A DNA stretch of 64,000 bases from Seriola aureovittata. Taxonomy: Eukaryota > Chordata > Actinopteri > Carangiformes > Carangidae. The notes under the pieces were generated by a model that had not been told where the DNA came from, made no database searches, and saw only the letters and a list, made by a program, of their open reading frames with translations. The DNA is taken from NCBI RefSeq assembly GCF_021018895.1, contig NC_079377.1, forward strand, positions 16,763,501 through 16,827,500, written 5' to 3'. The position numbers were made by a program, and so were the translations under genes. Positions 1 through 12,179 of the stretch are shown one piece after another (the first letter of the stretch is position 1; each line of letters begins with the position of its first letter).

Positions 1-190
1 AGCAGACAAAGAGACCGATCTAGAGGCAGCGCCCACTCTGTGTCCACTTAGCACCAAGCTGGAACCTTTGCCAATTAGGACCTGTTTGTTTGATGTGACA
101 ATTAAGATGGAGGCGCTTGGTCATTAATCCCAATATGGTTCCACTCTGCTCACTATTAAGATGTCCATCTTTGTTACAAACATCCAGGGT
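1..190. promoter_or_regulatory. Possible conserved noncoding element at the left edge
   Basis: Non-repetitive sequence with several ATTA cores in the first 190 bases (CCAATTAGG, ACAATTAAG, TCATTAATCC). It resembles homeodomain-bound noncoding elements, and no coding frame is supported. Conservation was not tested. Confidence 0.25.
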
Positions 191-1664
191 GGAGTATGTT
201 TAAGGGAAGGGACGAATGAACAGACATAATGTTACATTAGTTTACATTGTGGTAGATTTTGTATGTTTGACTATTAAGATTATTTATTTTGAATTGTTTA
301 CTGCGTCAAAATTAGCAAATAAGTAGTTTGATGAAATATGGCCCTTCATAAATAGAGCTGTTTGTCTAGATGGACATTTGTCACTCACAAATGATGATTC
401 CAACTCAGGGGGGTCATAAGATCTTGGTATTTACAATTACATACACACACATAAACATTGTTTTCGATTACTTGAACAATGACTGTAGATATGTGCAAGG
501 CTTATACAGAACTTTGCATGTTTTGCATGAAAAACATATTTGTGACCTCAGAATGAGGCACACATGTAAATGATAACTGATGCAGTGTGAGACACAACAA
601 AAGGATACTGATGAAACATCCAGTCTCCGTATTTAAATTTCAATACCATTTACCTAACCACAGCTTTTCTCAGGAAAAGAATCATTTCAAAACACATTGT
701 TGTACATTTACAGTAAGTCACAGGTTGGCCTTTGTTGTTTTCCAGTGCACTTTATCCACATCAGTGCAGCCACCGTGCTTTGCATCTTTCTTAGCTGTGC
801 CAAACAAATGGAGGTTGTATATGCAAAGCATAAGGCTTTTCAAAGACAGAGCTCCATACAAACAAATACATCTGACTTTTTCCTCAACACCAACACTGCT
901 GACAATGTTATCTGATCGGATTCTTGAACGGAGTTTGGCAAACAGCTGAAATCCCTGCCATGTTTTCACCAAGAGCACGGTGTTCCTAAAAGCATTTTCA
1001 CCACTTTTGGATGTGAGGGGGAGACAGGGGAGTAGCTCGGTTTGAAGGGTTTCCTGCTTAATGCAGATGTTTAACACCCACTCCATCATCTATAGCACAG
1101 CTACAGCCGACCTGAGCATGTTACAGCAAAGGCTCACAAAAAAAAAAAAAAAAAGCAAGGCGTTTCAAAAAGTAAAACTTACTGCACATGTAAAGTGTGA
1201 CCCCTGAAATCATTGCAGGTATCTACATGTAAGGTATATTGAATACATTGTATATAAAAAATGAATCACCAACAAAGGTTTCAGATGGAGGAAAGATGGC
1301 CGGAAGCTGTGGCTGTGACTGTGCACTAGGTGGTGCCCCATCTCTTCACCAAGACAAAACCACGTTCTAGCGCTTTTTTTTTTTTTTTTTGCTAAACCCT
1401 ACACTAAACCTGTAATGATGGTGCTGTGCAGGTGAGCAGAGTGCTGAAGCTTTACTCATGAGTGAAATAATACCAACCTACCAACACTGATAGATGATGT
1501 TTGTCTATATCCTCAGACAAAGCAAGAAATGTACAATGGGTTACTTATGTTATAGTGTCACAAAAAGATATTTGATGTATGTGCAAGTGCATGGCCACAT
1601 GTGCACAGATTCACACACGTGAACGCATTTGCAAATGACCTAACACTCACTTTTATAACTCTTC

Positions 1665-1667
<3 letters not shown>
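191..1667. other. Intergenic, no gene recognised
   Basis: Open frames at 587-949 (+) and 718-1089 (-) overlap each other and resemble no protein I know. Homopolymers A17 (1138-1154) and T17 (1374-1390) stand about 220 bp apart in opposite orientation. I see no tRNA, splice-flanked exon or mobile-element end. Confidence 0.5.
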
Positions 1668-1716
<49 letters not shown>

Positions 1717-1762
1717 AACTCACATAAGTACACAGCTCTGAACACTCTCTCTGCCTCTCTCT

Positions 1763-1815
<53 letters not shown>
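1668..1815. repeat. Compound microsatellite (CA)n then (CT)n
   Basis: A (AC)n run at 1668-1713 is followed after about 30 bp by an imperfect then near-perfect (CT)n run from about 1742 to 1815. Confidence 0.95.
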
Positions 1816-1818
<3 letters not shown>

Positions 1819-1849
1819 AACTCATAATAATGTGATCTGAGGAGAGAAA

Positions 1850-2560
1850 ACTAGTGCCGGCTGATTAAAAGGGATTCAGGTGATGAAGGCTCCAGTCTTG
1901 GTGCTGAGGGCCTATAGTTTCAGCCCAGCCCAAGGCAGCAGCTGGAAGCGTAATTACACAGGCTGATTTATACATCATTAGGGCCTCCATATAAGTCACC
2001 CCTTTTGAAAAGAGCAGTTAAGCTACTTATACTTTTCACAAAACAGCAGCAATTCTGTATAAAATGAATGTATGCCGTTCCTCTGAAAGCATATGGTATA
2101 TTTCTCACCTATTAATAATTCAAGTTGAATGAGCAAAAATTAGTTGGCTCGGTTACCGCCGCGTTTGTCCCACATTAATTTCGCCGACATTTTGTAAATG
2201 GGGCTATTACGCTAAAAACAAAGCAGAGTGAATGACCACGGTTTGCCGTACTTAGGAAAAGAGAGGGCCTCATTCGTACACCTGTCATTTTCAAACAAGG
2301 CACCATTATGGTTTGCAGAGAGGGGGATATCACACCTTCCATTGTAGCTGTGTCCCTTCTGTGGAAAAGCAGTAGCCTTGAAATTGTTACCTGCGAGAGA
2401 AAGCCATTTGTAATCTGAAAATCCAGACATTTGCTTTTCACCCCAGAGTCTATCAAACGACTGCGTTTCGATCAGCGTTTCAAAATGAAAGAAGCACATA
2501 ATTAGCATTTCTACTGAGGCAATTACGAAGCCTGTGTGTGCTTTACTCTTCACGTTCTTT
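1850..2560. promoter_or_regulatory. Candidate conserved noncoding element cluster
   Basis: About 700 bp of unique, repeat-free sequence with dense homeodomain-like words: GTAATTACA near 1951, TTAATAATTC near 2112, CATTAATTTCG near 2173. CpGs are scattered around 2157-2185, which is unusual in this AT-rich desert and is often seen in strongly constrained elements. Minus-strand frames at 2175-2456 and 2212-2553 overlap in different frames and look random. Confidence 0.4.
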
Positions 2561-2756
2561 CATTGTACACAATGCACGTATTGAGTTTCTTCTAAACTCT
2601 TAAACTCATAACTAAGGTTTGATTGAAATCAAATGAGGCCCTCATTATTTGGCTAGGTGCAGAATACACAAGTGAACAGGTGTTCTTTTAGATATAACAG
2701 AGCATATACATTTTAACAACCCTTGACACCTTATATACACACTGATTTTAAGATAT

Positions 2757-2790
<34 letters not shown>

Positions 2791-2836
2791 CACACACACA
2801 CACAAACACATACACACACAAACACACACACACTCA
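2757..2836. repeat. (CA)n microsatellite, interrupted
   Basis: An AC dinucleotide run of about 80 bp with a few single-base interruptions. It produces spurious TH- and CV-repeat frames on the two strands. Confidence 0.95.
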
Positions 2837-3005
2837 CATGCACATTCACCATCAACACAGAAGGAGCAGCTCAATGGGGCTGAGCACATTGTTGCTTTAA
2901 CCTTCTGCGCCAGTTATCCCTCTCAGAGCTCCAAGCCTTGGCAGCTAACTCTATTGGCTTTTTGTCATGGAGCCTTGGCTTGTACAGTGGCTGGGGGTGG
3001 ATAGC

Positions 3006-3057
3006 GGGTGGGGGGGTGGGGGGGTGGGGGGGTGGGGGGGGGGGGGGGGGGTTTGGG
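3006..3057. repeat. Extreme G tract with 8-bp periodicity
   Basis: T residues at 3009, 3017, 3025 and 3033 separate runs of seven G. An 18-base G run follows at 3034-3051, then TTTGGG. This is a strong G-quadruplex-type composition on the plus strand. Confidence 0.95.
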
Positions 3058-3900
3058 CGAGAACAAAACAGCAAGAAAAAAATCTTCCCTTTCACATTAT
3101 TTCTCAAGTGAAGTGAGTGTGAGCAGGAGGCTAGAGGAGGCCTAGTCAAGGCTTGTAGAGGCCCCGTCGTCTTGGGGTCATTATGCTCGGCAGATCATTA
3201 GGCTCTGAAGAGGAGGCACACGACACGGCGCCCACAGCCTCTCAGCTGTGTCGCCACTACCCCCTCCACCTGACCCCACTCCTCACTCCTCACCGAGGCT
3301 GAACGGTGAGTAAATGACCTGACCTCTGCCAGCCCCCTGCGCTAAATACTTTTATTCCGGCATCTGTACGGCTGTTTAATGCCGAGACAGATGAAGGGAT
3401 GCAGCAGACTTCTGTTCTAATCCCCAGAATAGAATTGTTTGCACACATTTCCTTTTATCTCCCTTTTGGTCTCCACTTGCTGACTTCCACACCTTGTGGT
3501 TTTAGGGAGTTTGGTGTTGAGAGTGAATGCTCCCTCGGCCAGGTCAAGTGAGCTAGCATGGAAATAGCTAAATCAGGAATCTGTAATCCAACACTCACAT
3601 GTGCAGACTGAACGTGTTTGTGTCATTATGATATTTTACATGATGAATTCTGTTCTTAATGGAGCCATTAGCGTGCAGGAAGAAACCAGTCATAGAGAGG
3701 TCATATCTCAAATGGTTTGCAGTCATAAATAAGAGTCCAGTGACAACTGTTAGAATTGTATTGGCTGATACATTTACAAACTCGGCCCTCTCTCTGTCGT
3801 GGCTCTCCTCCTTCCTCCCTTGCTATCTCTTCCTCCTTCGCTTGAATGTCACCACTCTGCAGGAGGATTTAACGTTGCTTTTAACCCTCACCGCCTCATA
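3058..3900. other. Intergenic, partly enhancer-like, no gene recognised
   Basis: Unique sequence. The part from about 3140 to 3420 is GC-richer with several CpGs and could be a conserved element. The open frame at 3659-3901 has no recognisable protein similarity. Confidence 0.4.
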
Positions 3901-4445
3901 ATTACCTTGACATTTACCCTGCATTCAATCAAGTTTTTAACAGCAGATTTATTGCAATGACTTTTTTGTATTGCAGAAGGCAGCAGTAATTATGCAGCTT
4001 ATTAAGAGTCTTCATGCAAATGCAATTTTGCATCGATAATATTCCGCACACTCTGTTTTCCTGTATGGAAGAGCTCAGTGTCAGCTGACTCAAGACAGAG
4101 TGACACAGGAAAGGACAGAAATACTATTAGATGAAGTATCAGATGACTTGGGGTATGAGGAGTGGAACAGGGTAGCAGTGCCTCTCCCTCCTTTATTGCT
4201 CAGGTTATTATCACAACTGCTAGGGAATTGTCGAGACGGGGAGATAGGAGTGGCAACGATCCATCCGGGACTCGTTCATCACCACGCGCCGCAGCCCCCC
4301 GAATAGAAATTACATCTGCATCTGAATTAGTAACATTATTCGCCAATTTGGCTCAGAGTGAACATTGTTCCATTGAAGGTGGAATTAAATTAGAAAATGA
4401 GTGAGTCTTTAATTTTCAGATTATAAATCAGGGAATATAATTCAC
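3901..4445. promoter_or_regulatory. Candidate conserved noncoding element pair
   Basis: The first block (about 3901-4060) has TAATTA at 3987-3992 and a perfect octamer ATGCAAAT at 4014-4021. The second (about 4255-4440) is unique sequence with GAATTAGTAAC and repeated AATTA cores. Two plus-strand frames (4100-4306, 4162-4404) overlap in different registers, which argues against coding. Confidence 0.42.
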
Positions 4446-6054
4446 CTCCTTGTACCTTAAGGGCAATCACATTATCCTAAGCGACATTTTATCCTCAGCC
4501 CCGCCAAGTGATCTCATCACGACACACAGTCACACACCAATCATGTTTCCTGGGGAAGCAGGAAATACATCTTCTCCAGAATTAGACATAAAATATGAGT
4601 GTCTTCTCCTGCATGAGAGCTTATTTTACATGAAATTTGATGGTCCTTCTGAACTCATAAACACTGTAGCGAATTACTTGGTTCAAGTGGCTTCCCTATA
4701 TGTAAGTGCATAATTTTGTTGGTTGAAAATCAGGTGAACAAATAGAATATCAAAGTCCTACAAGCGTAGATTATATTACAGTTGGAGAGTTTTGGAAATG
4801 GAAAACACACACAGCAACCACTGAGGTTATTGAAAGGTGTTGACCTCAACGTTATGGATTTTAAACTGCTCAAAAACACCACTGTGCTTTTTGTTGTCGT
4901 ATTCCATCTTTTTAACATGGTACAACCCTTTTAAAGTTCCTACCAGGAGAAAAATTTCTTCTGTAGCTTTACTCCTTTTCTAAACAGTTACAGTGAAAAT
5001 GCTGCTTGGTTGTAATAAACAACTTAGCAACTTATAGTCTCACGTAACCTGGTCAAATTAGAAAGAATGGATCGACCTTTTACTGCCAGTCGTTGCTATA
5101 CTGTGGCCCAAAACTCTCTGCCTGTTCATTTCATTCTGGCCAATGCCCAGACCTCATTAAAAATGAATGCACTCCTTAAACCCCAACACTAGGCCTTTTC
5201 CATTAGGGAGAGAGATATGAGGGTGATAAACATTATTTGTGATCGGATATGAATCGTGCGAGGATTGGCTGCAATATTGGAAGCCACATTGAAAAGTGAT
5301 TGTGCTTGAATTCCCCCATGCAGTTTCATGCCATATCACAGCTCTTGTAATTTGATTCCTATTCATTTTGGCCATTGTTGTGTATTATATTGAAAGCCCT
5401 ATCAAGCTGATCTAGACCAACCAATTTGGATTTTTGTTATTCTGTCCCACTTGGTTGATTTTAAGCTGATCAGGATATTTGCCTGGCACAGTCTTGGACA
5501 TTCTGAATGGCCTTATCTTACATTTAATTACCATACTGCCTTTGTTGAAGCAAAATTCATCTATTTTGGTGTATAGTGGTGGGGTGTGTTTCTGTCCATG
5601 TGCATAAAAGAAAGAGGAAAATAGAAAGAGATGGAGAGTGTTTGGTTGTTTTCGCTTTCTGTCTGTAGCTCTGATGTCACAGCCTCTTTGATATACTGTA
5701 CAGGTGTATTTTCATGGAAACAGTGCGTTGGAGGATCCCCCATAAAAGGCAATAAACCTTGACAGGCTATTGGAGATTCACCCCTGAGCGCTCCGCTGAC
5801 AACCTCCCAGACATATACATTTAATATTCCATTGATTGATTGATTTTATGGGACATGGTTAACATTATCATCAATACTGCCCTCGGGACCAAGACACCAA
5901 CTTAGTTGGAAAAGAATAGTCCTTGTCATAGATTATACATGGTAAGATTCCTGATAAACATCAGTATCAGATTTTTTTTCATTACAGGACATATGGTATG
6001 TTTTTTTTATGTTAGTGTGTGTATATGAGGGCAAGTGTGAGTGTTTCTGAGCCT

Positions 6055-6056
<2 letters not shown>
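4446..6056. other. Intergenic, no gene recognised
   Basis: Mostly AT-rich unique sequence. A block around 5200-5370 (GATCGGATATG, GTAATTTGATTCC) has the look of a conserved element. No exon, RNA gene or mobile-element end was recognised. Confidence 0.4.

Positions 6057-6090
<34 letters not shown>
6057..6090. repeat. (GT)n microsatellite
   Basis: Perfect GT dinucleotide run of about 34 bp. Confidence 0.95.
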
Positions 6091-8230
6091 ATCCATTTCA
6101 TATGGAATTGCAGTACAAATAGATGCATGTCATCCAAGCCCATTTTACAATATCCTCCACACTACTGGTGGTTTGAGCTGTATTAGCCTGACTGTTTGAC
6201 CCCAGCACAGTAGTCATCGTGTCTATCTTACTTTCCTCCAGGTTCACTGACAGTCAGAACGGGATGATAATGGCCGCCCTTGGACACTCTGCACCACAGG
6301 GCAGGGATGTGATGGGCTGCAGCTCAGGCACATATTAATATTAATACGTATAAAAGCCGTCCGACTGGCACAGTCATCAGCCGTAGACACACACACACAG
6401 AAATCTATAAGTGTGCACAGGAAGATACACACACTCTCTCAAACGTACATCTGCATGCTTGCAGATACGCACATATACACAAAAACAAGTGAAAGGCCCA
6501 TTATGGATGTAACGCTGTAGCGATAGCAGATGGACCGTTTCCCAGGGTCAGTTTGAAACATTTGCCAGCAGGAAACCTACACAGAGTGCCGGTTGTTCAC
6601 ACCGTTTGGGGAAAACACACATTATGTAAATCTTTTTTTGGAATGGAACACACACAACTAGTGTGTTAGTGCTAATGGCTATCATGTCAGCCAAAGCTAA
6701 TGGTTGTTATGTCTGTTTGCTTATGTGTCTCCACGTGTATGCATTTTGTACCGCGTTGTAGCCAACATGTCTGTGCATGTGAAATGTATCTGATCAGAAC
6801 CATCTCATCCATGATTGCATGGATGAATTGAAATGCAGACAGGAGAAAAAGCAGGCAACAAGGAAAAAGTTTGTCTCACTTTACATATTGCAGTTAATTC
6901 ATAAAAGCAGTTGAACCCCCAGTAATGCAGATGAGACATGCGGAGAGGGTGGGCCCGAGGCAATAACAGTTGTATTCAGGGACTAGAAGGGGGGTGACGA
7001 AGGTATACAATGTCACCCCTGTCTCTCAACCTACAGAGGACAGGGTTGGTGATACGATTTTATTTGCATATATTTATATTGACTGATAGTATCAACACTC
7101 GGTATAAAGAGCATCTATAAACAGTCCAAACAAATGGTGCATACAAGCCGTTCATTTGGTATGAATTGAAGGAAAGGTCTGATTTTAAAGAGTTGGGATG
7201 ATACCTTTTCTGTGTTTGGGTACAGGCCATGACGTTCAAACACAAGGGCAACAAGGAAATAAAACTGATATGATCTGGAAATTAAGCTACTGATGGGTAT
7301 CTGAGCCGCTGATATGTACAGTGAACTGAAAAGCAGTTTTCAATGTCAATAAGCAAATCGAGGAGCCTGGTTCTTGTTTTTCTCTATGTTTCAGACACAG
7401 GAGATGTAACCGCTGAAAAGGAAAATTAAATATCAAACTATATAGCATTCTACAGTAAGTGTGCAGGGGCATAATGTTCATCATATGTCACTGCACTGCT
7501 TGAACCTTATCAAATCACTTTATAATCCGTAGTCAAACAAAAATGAGTGTATTCCCCGAGATATTCAGCAAGGTGTTGTTAAATCACATATTACAAAAGG
7601 GATTAGCAAAAAAAAAAAAGGATGCTCTTAAGAATAGGAATTGAAAAGAGGTAAATCTTCAAGAGCAGAGGGGCTTTTGAATTTGACCCCCACCTGGATG
7701 TTCTTATGTCCAACTGGCCATTTGTGACTTCTCCTGAGCAACATGGGGTGTTAAGAAAGGATGAACACTATTATCACCTTAATACCTAGTCTATAAGGAA
7801 GCACAATGAGTCATATGTGAGTAAAGCCCACCTAAGAGCACTTTTTATTGGAGGAAATTAAACCATGGCTCCCTGGGGCTTCCTCTATGAAGATACTTGA
7901 CACTGTCGCTCTTGCTAAACAATGATGCACTGAGACCTGTGATTATTCTAGAAAATGACTCCCCCTGACAGTAAAACTGAATTGAAAGTAACAGAGGAAA
8001 ATAATGAAAGAGTGATTGGACAATGACGAAGAAAAGGGACAGAGAAGTTTGAAATAAGATTTAAAAAATGTGTAAATTCAATAAAGCTACATTTTCATAT
8101 TTTTCTTTTTTTTTTGTCTCTGTATTGAAATAATGACACAAAGAAGTGGAACAGCAGATCTATACTGTTGTTGTTGTTTTTTTTTTGTTAGTTTCACCTC
8201 AAGACTAAAGAAAACTCTGGTCTTCTCCAG
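6091..8230. other. Intergenic, no gene recognised
   Basis: AT-rich unique sequence with short CA-rich stretches (about 6390-6490) and homopolymers near 7608, 8107 and 8180. The minus-strand frames at 7060-7254 and 7287-7484 are short and unlike known proteins. Confidence 0.45.
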
Positions 8231-8560
8231 AGCGGGGGGTTGGGCTGGGACAGGTCATATTTCACCGTCAGCCTGACTTGTCCCAACAATGTGACAGCAG
8301 GTGACAAATAACCCGGCTCATGATTGAAATCTGACAAAATAACACTGTGTTTTATAATAGCGTCCCCAAGCAGAAATATGGCAGCCGCAAACTAAACAGT
8401 GCTTCATCACCTCCACGCCAGTCCCAACGGTTCTCCATTAAGGGCCAGATCATTGTGTTTTGCCTCCCCCCGTCCCAGCTGACCGCCGAAGTGACAGCCC
8501 CGGCTTGCTGCCATGACATTGAAAAATATTTGTACTGACAAGGCCACAAATCACATGCCG
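8231..8560. promoter_or_regulatory. Candidate conserved noncoding element
   Basis: Unique, moderately GC-balanced sequence free of simple repeats, with CpGs and a CTCATGATTGAAAT-type AT core around 8318. Both strands carry short open frames that are near mirror images (8347-8538 +, 8352-8564 -), so neither is convincing as coding. Confidence 0.33.
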
Positions 8561-9139
8561 ACAAGTTTTAAAACTCAATATTCACTCAATGTGCATCTGC
8601 TATATTCTCGTTAAAAGTGTAATATGGTAGTCTCTCCCCTCCACGTTCTTTTATTATTATGGTATTGACAGCGACTATAATAAAGTTGTGCTGTTTTGAT
8701 GCCAGGGAGGGTAGCGCGGGAGATGGAGAGATTGAGGGAGAAGGGTGCATGAGGGTGAGAGACGAAGAGAATAGCTGGGATGGTTGAATGCTCGCACAGC
8801 GCTGTAACAAAAGTGCTCCATTTTCATGACAGAACTTCATCTGATGTGTTGAGTTTGATGGTCTACTTGTGGATTTCTCAATAGGTCTGAAGCCTACATG
8901 AACAAACATAACTTTTGAAGCATCAAATGTAATTTCTTGCTTAATATTCAAATCCAAATCACTATTTAACCCCGTGTTCAACGCAGCTGTCTCATTTTGC
9001 ATATAGTAGCTCATTGGAGGATGATCTGATACCCTTTGCGTGATCTAGACCCCTATGATCCACTATACTAGTGCCATCAAGCCAATGGTTACTCTAATAT
9101 CCCCTTAGTTTGAAGCCTTGTCGACCATGTAGGCCCTAA
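8561..9139. other. Intergenic, no gene recognised
   Basis: A 142-codon minus-strand frame (8586-9014) spans this stretch. It has no recognisable domain, contains low-complexity SPS-rich sequence and lacks splice context, so I do not call it a gene. Confidence 0.4.
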
Positions 9140-9560
9140 TGTGTGCCCAGCGCGCACGAGTAAGTGTGCTTTAGGCTCATTGTTAACATAAGGCCAAATC
9201 TGTAATATAGCACGGACAATTAAGTGCACAATTTTTGTATAAATGCAAAATCCCTCACTGTGAATTATTTAATTCCCTCTCTACAGTTCATTTAATAGAG
9301 CCCTTTTGGCGGGCGGTTTGAGTCACAGAAAACTAATTTGATTCTGCTCCTTGATTTAATTAGATTTTATGATGTATGGTATTGCTAATTCGGTGGCTCA
9401 CCATGCGTTGTCGGCGCCTGTCCCTTGCACTGGCGGTGAGCTGTCAGAGCCCCATTTTTAACAGTATTGAAAAATTCAAGCTTTATTATTGCCCCCTCAC
9501 TCATTTTCTCCCATCAGGGGGAAAGTAATGAGCTTTTAGTCTCTCCTCTTTTACTCGTCT
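9140..9560. promoter_or_regulatory. Strong candidate conserved enhancer
   Basis: About 420 bp of unique sequence with the densest homeodomain-like content on this side of the window. CAATTAAGTG at 9217-9226 resembles the AAGTG-type core reported for Hmx/Nkx factors. GAATTATTTAATTCC lies near 9261, TAATTAG at 9357-9363, and a CpG-bearing core around 9391-9440. No coding frame is plausible. I infer an hmx2/hmx3 cis-regulatory element, possibly autoregulatory. Confidence 0.5.
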
Positions 9561-10040
9561 CCCTCTCCTCTCTCTTTTTTCTTTCCCTCTATCTTCATCT
9601 CTCTACAGCGCTTTCTTATTTCTGTCCACTTTTTTTTTTTTTTTCCGTTTCCTCCCTCCTCCCCCTTTGAAAACAATACGAGTGGATAAAGAGTTAGGGA
9701 GAGCACAGGGAAAGAACTGTAAGAGCAGGGAGGCAGAAAGTAGAAATGATGGCACCAACGAGTGCGGTACAATAGGAGGGGACACAGAATGAAATGAACA
9801 GAGAATGAAATGAACAAATAAGATAGCAGGACAAGAGAAGGATGATTGAGTAAAAGATAGAGAGAAAAGGATAAATGTGTCACAGAGAGGTGGAATGTGA
9901 ACATAGCAGTGATAGTGAATATGAGCGATAAGTAGCAGTTAGAGAGGGGAAAGGAGAGAGTGAGAGAAAAAAGGGAGTCACTGAGGAAAATGAAGGAGAT
10001 CAAGGCAGCAAGAGAGGGAGAGAGAGTGGAGGGAGGGGGG
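9536..10040. repeat. Adjacent polypyrimidine and polypurine tracts
   Basis: The plus strand is strongly C/T-rich from about 9536 to 9665, including a T run near 9630-9645, then G/A-rich from about 9670 to 10035, ending in GAGAGAG and GGAGGG repeats. The switch in strand asymmetry gives partial inverted complementarity. The 180-codon minus-strand frame across it (9551-10093) is low complexity and not a gene. Confidence 0.6.
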
Positions 10041-11100
10041 CAGTGGAGATTGTGCCATACGCTTACAGCGCTCCAGGCTTGCTGCTCCGGCATTAGCGCA
10101 CTGATTCATGAGTTAAGTTTCCCCAACTGCCCACGGCTATTAGCTTTCAGTTCCTTCGGCTGTCATTTGGACTCCAAAGAGTCTTTTGGTTAATGCACTG
10201 TTTTAATGAGAGTGCACTACTCGCTAATATATTTGACTGTATGAAAGGTCACAACAGGAAGCTAAACAGATTGAGAGAGAGGGAGCACAATGGCAGCGGC
10301 GCTGTCACGATCCAAGACAAGGTTTTCGAGCAAATGGATTGGAGATGGGGGTGCGTCAGGGGTGGGCAGCGAGGTTAACGTTAACCTGTGAGGCAGCTAC
10401 CGCTACCGTGTCACCGTTCCACGCCTCGTACCCCCTTTACCCAGCATCCAACTGTGCATAATAGGCCTCGGAACTGATGGGTTACTGCTCCCTCAAATAG
10501 TTACACCACATCCATCAGGGGCTTTAACCAGAGGGAGAAAGAAAAGTTAGAGGAAGAGATGAAAAGAGACAGGCAATGGAAGGGGCAGACACCGGGAGGA
10601 GGCACATGTTTCATTACCCATATAATCACCAGTCTGATTGCCACACAAGCAATATAAGAGCGTCTTACAGCAGCCCCAGGAAATTTATAGCTGTCTGACT
10701 ATGAGATTCCCACCAACCCATTAAATATCCCTGGAATGCTGAGCCGATATGGGAGCAATGGAACAAGGATGGTTCCAGAAATGTGGAATAAGACTCAATA
10801 AAAGTTTGCAAATTGAAAAATTTTGAGCATTTCTGTGCGTATCTTTTGTCACACCTCTAACCTCAAGATGCTTTATTTTCCAAATCCGACGTATTCCAGA
10901 AATTCATCAATTCATCTAACATTTTGACAACTCTGCATAAACAAACATGGCCTCCGCCCTCCTCCTCTCTCAGTCTTTGTCAACACGCAGCCACCGTTCT
11001 GTCACGGGACACCCGTAAGGGACTGTCTCCGAGTACCAGAGCCGTGTCTAGGTTTGGGCCCCAAACCCGATAATCTAACAGTAATCCATTCAAAACTAAT
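10041..11100. other. Intergenic, possibly enhancer-bearing
   Basis: Unique sequence with AT cores (ATTCATGAGTTAAG near 10102, CATTACCCATATAATC near 10612) and scattered CpGs. No gene, RNA gene or mobile element recognised. Confidence 0.4.
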
Positions 11101-11420
11101 CAAACATTTACAAAGGTGCCATGATGGGGAGAGAGCTCTATTCATCAGTGTCCTCCATCACCAACACGCAGGCCGACCTCGTTACGCTCGCGGCGTCTCA
11201 ATCTACCTATGCAAATGAGACAGCAGCACGCAGGGTGAGCGGGGCACTGACAACCAGACTTGTGTACAGAAATTATAAACAAATATTCATCCATTATGGC
11301 CGGAGTCACATTCGGGAAGTGCCTGGCAGTGAGGCTGCATACAAACTCTTCTTCTGTTGGACGATTATTCACGGAGCAGGAAGTGACAGTGTTGTCAAGG
11401 TGAATTAGCAGCATATGTCA
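11101..11420. promoter_or_regulatory. Candidate conserved noncoding element
   Basis: Unique, CpG-containing sequence with a perfect octamer ATGCAAAT at 11209-11216, followed by the AT cores GAAATTATAAAC and AAATATTCATCC. Open frames run through on both strands (11121-11408 +, 11145-11414 -) with no similarity to known proteins. Long stop-free stretches on both strands are common in constrained noncoding sequence. Confidence 0.42.
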
Positions 11421-12000
11421 AGCTTTTGTTATAAATCCTGGCCTACTGGAACCCTTATTTCCCCCCTCTACAGTGTATGCACACATTTGATGATATATCA
11501 ACACCGCTCAGCGATTAATAATTCAGCGAGGGTGATTCCACAGGGGGAGTTGTGGTGAGACGTGGGACAGGCCTTGTAGTGAGGATTGAGGGGTTTTTGG
11601 GGGTGAAAAGTGGCCTCCTTTCCCTGTAATCCTCTCCCAGTGCCTGTAGGCCCCAGACCTTTTTCCCCCCATTACCCAAACCATTTGTTTATTGTGCAGT
11701 AATTACAAACCTCCAAGCCTAAAGGCAAACAGGCGGAGAGGCGCTGTAATGATGGAGACATTTATAACAATATATCATAACAGCAATGGAATCAAACAAT
11801 GAATTTATGTCACAGGATATCAATATCAACGAGCTGCAAAACAACCAGGTGGTTATTACTTCACAGTGAGTCGGGGCTTGTTGGAAACGGGAATATGCAC
11901 TTGTTAAGGTAGACTATTATTGATTTGTAATGAACTGCATTCCCCCTTAAAAGCCAGAGTGTTAGCAGGGTAATATGTTGCATTTTATTTAGCAATTTCA
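11421..12000. promoter_or_regulatory. Candidate conserved noncoding element
   Basis: Repeat-free sequence with CGATTAATAATTC near 11513, GTAATTACAAAC near 11699, CTGTAATGATGG near 11745 and TTTATAACAATATATC near 11761. The texture matches homeodomain-responsive noncoding elements. Confidence 0.38.
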
Positions 12001-12179
12001 TGCATGTTTGCTTCACAAGGTTAAAAACCACAATCTGTTCTGAGACAAAAAAAAAAAAAAAAAAAGAAAAAGGAACATTTTCTCATTTTCAGCACTCCAG
12101 AAGCTATTTAATGCTCCCTGTGTAAGAGTGGCAATCCCTATTACCGCTGGATAAAGTGTACCCTTTTTTATTTGAAATG
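12001..12179. other. Intergenic with a long A run
   Basis: Contains an A run of about 20 bases at 12046-12065. Otherwise unique AT-rich sequence. Confidence 0.6.

Noticed and set aside
8586..9014. 142-codon minus-strand open frame
   Set aside because: No domain, includes SPS-rich low complexity, no supporting splice sites or initiation context.
9551..10093. 180-codon minus-strand open frame
   Set aside because: Low-complexity S/L/P/F and K/E sequence from reading a pyrimidine/purine tract.
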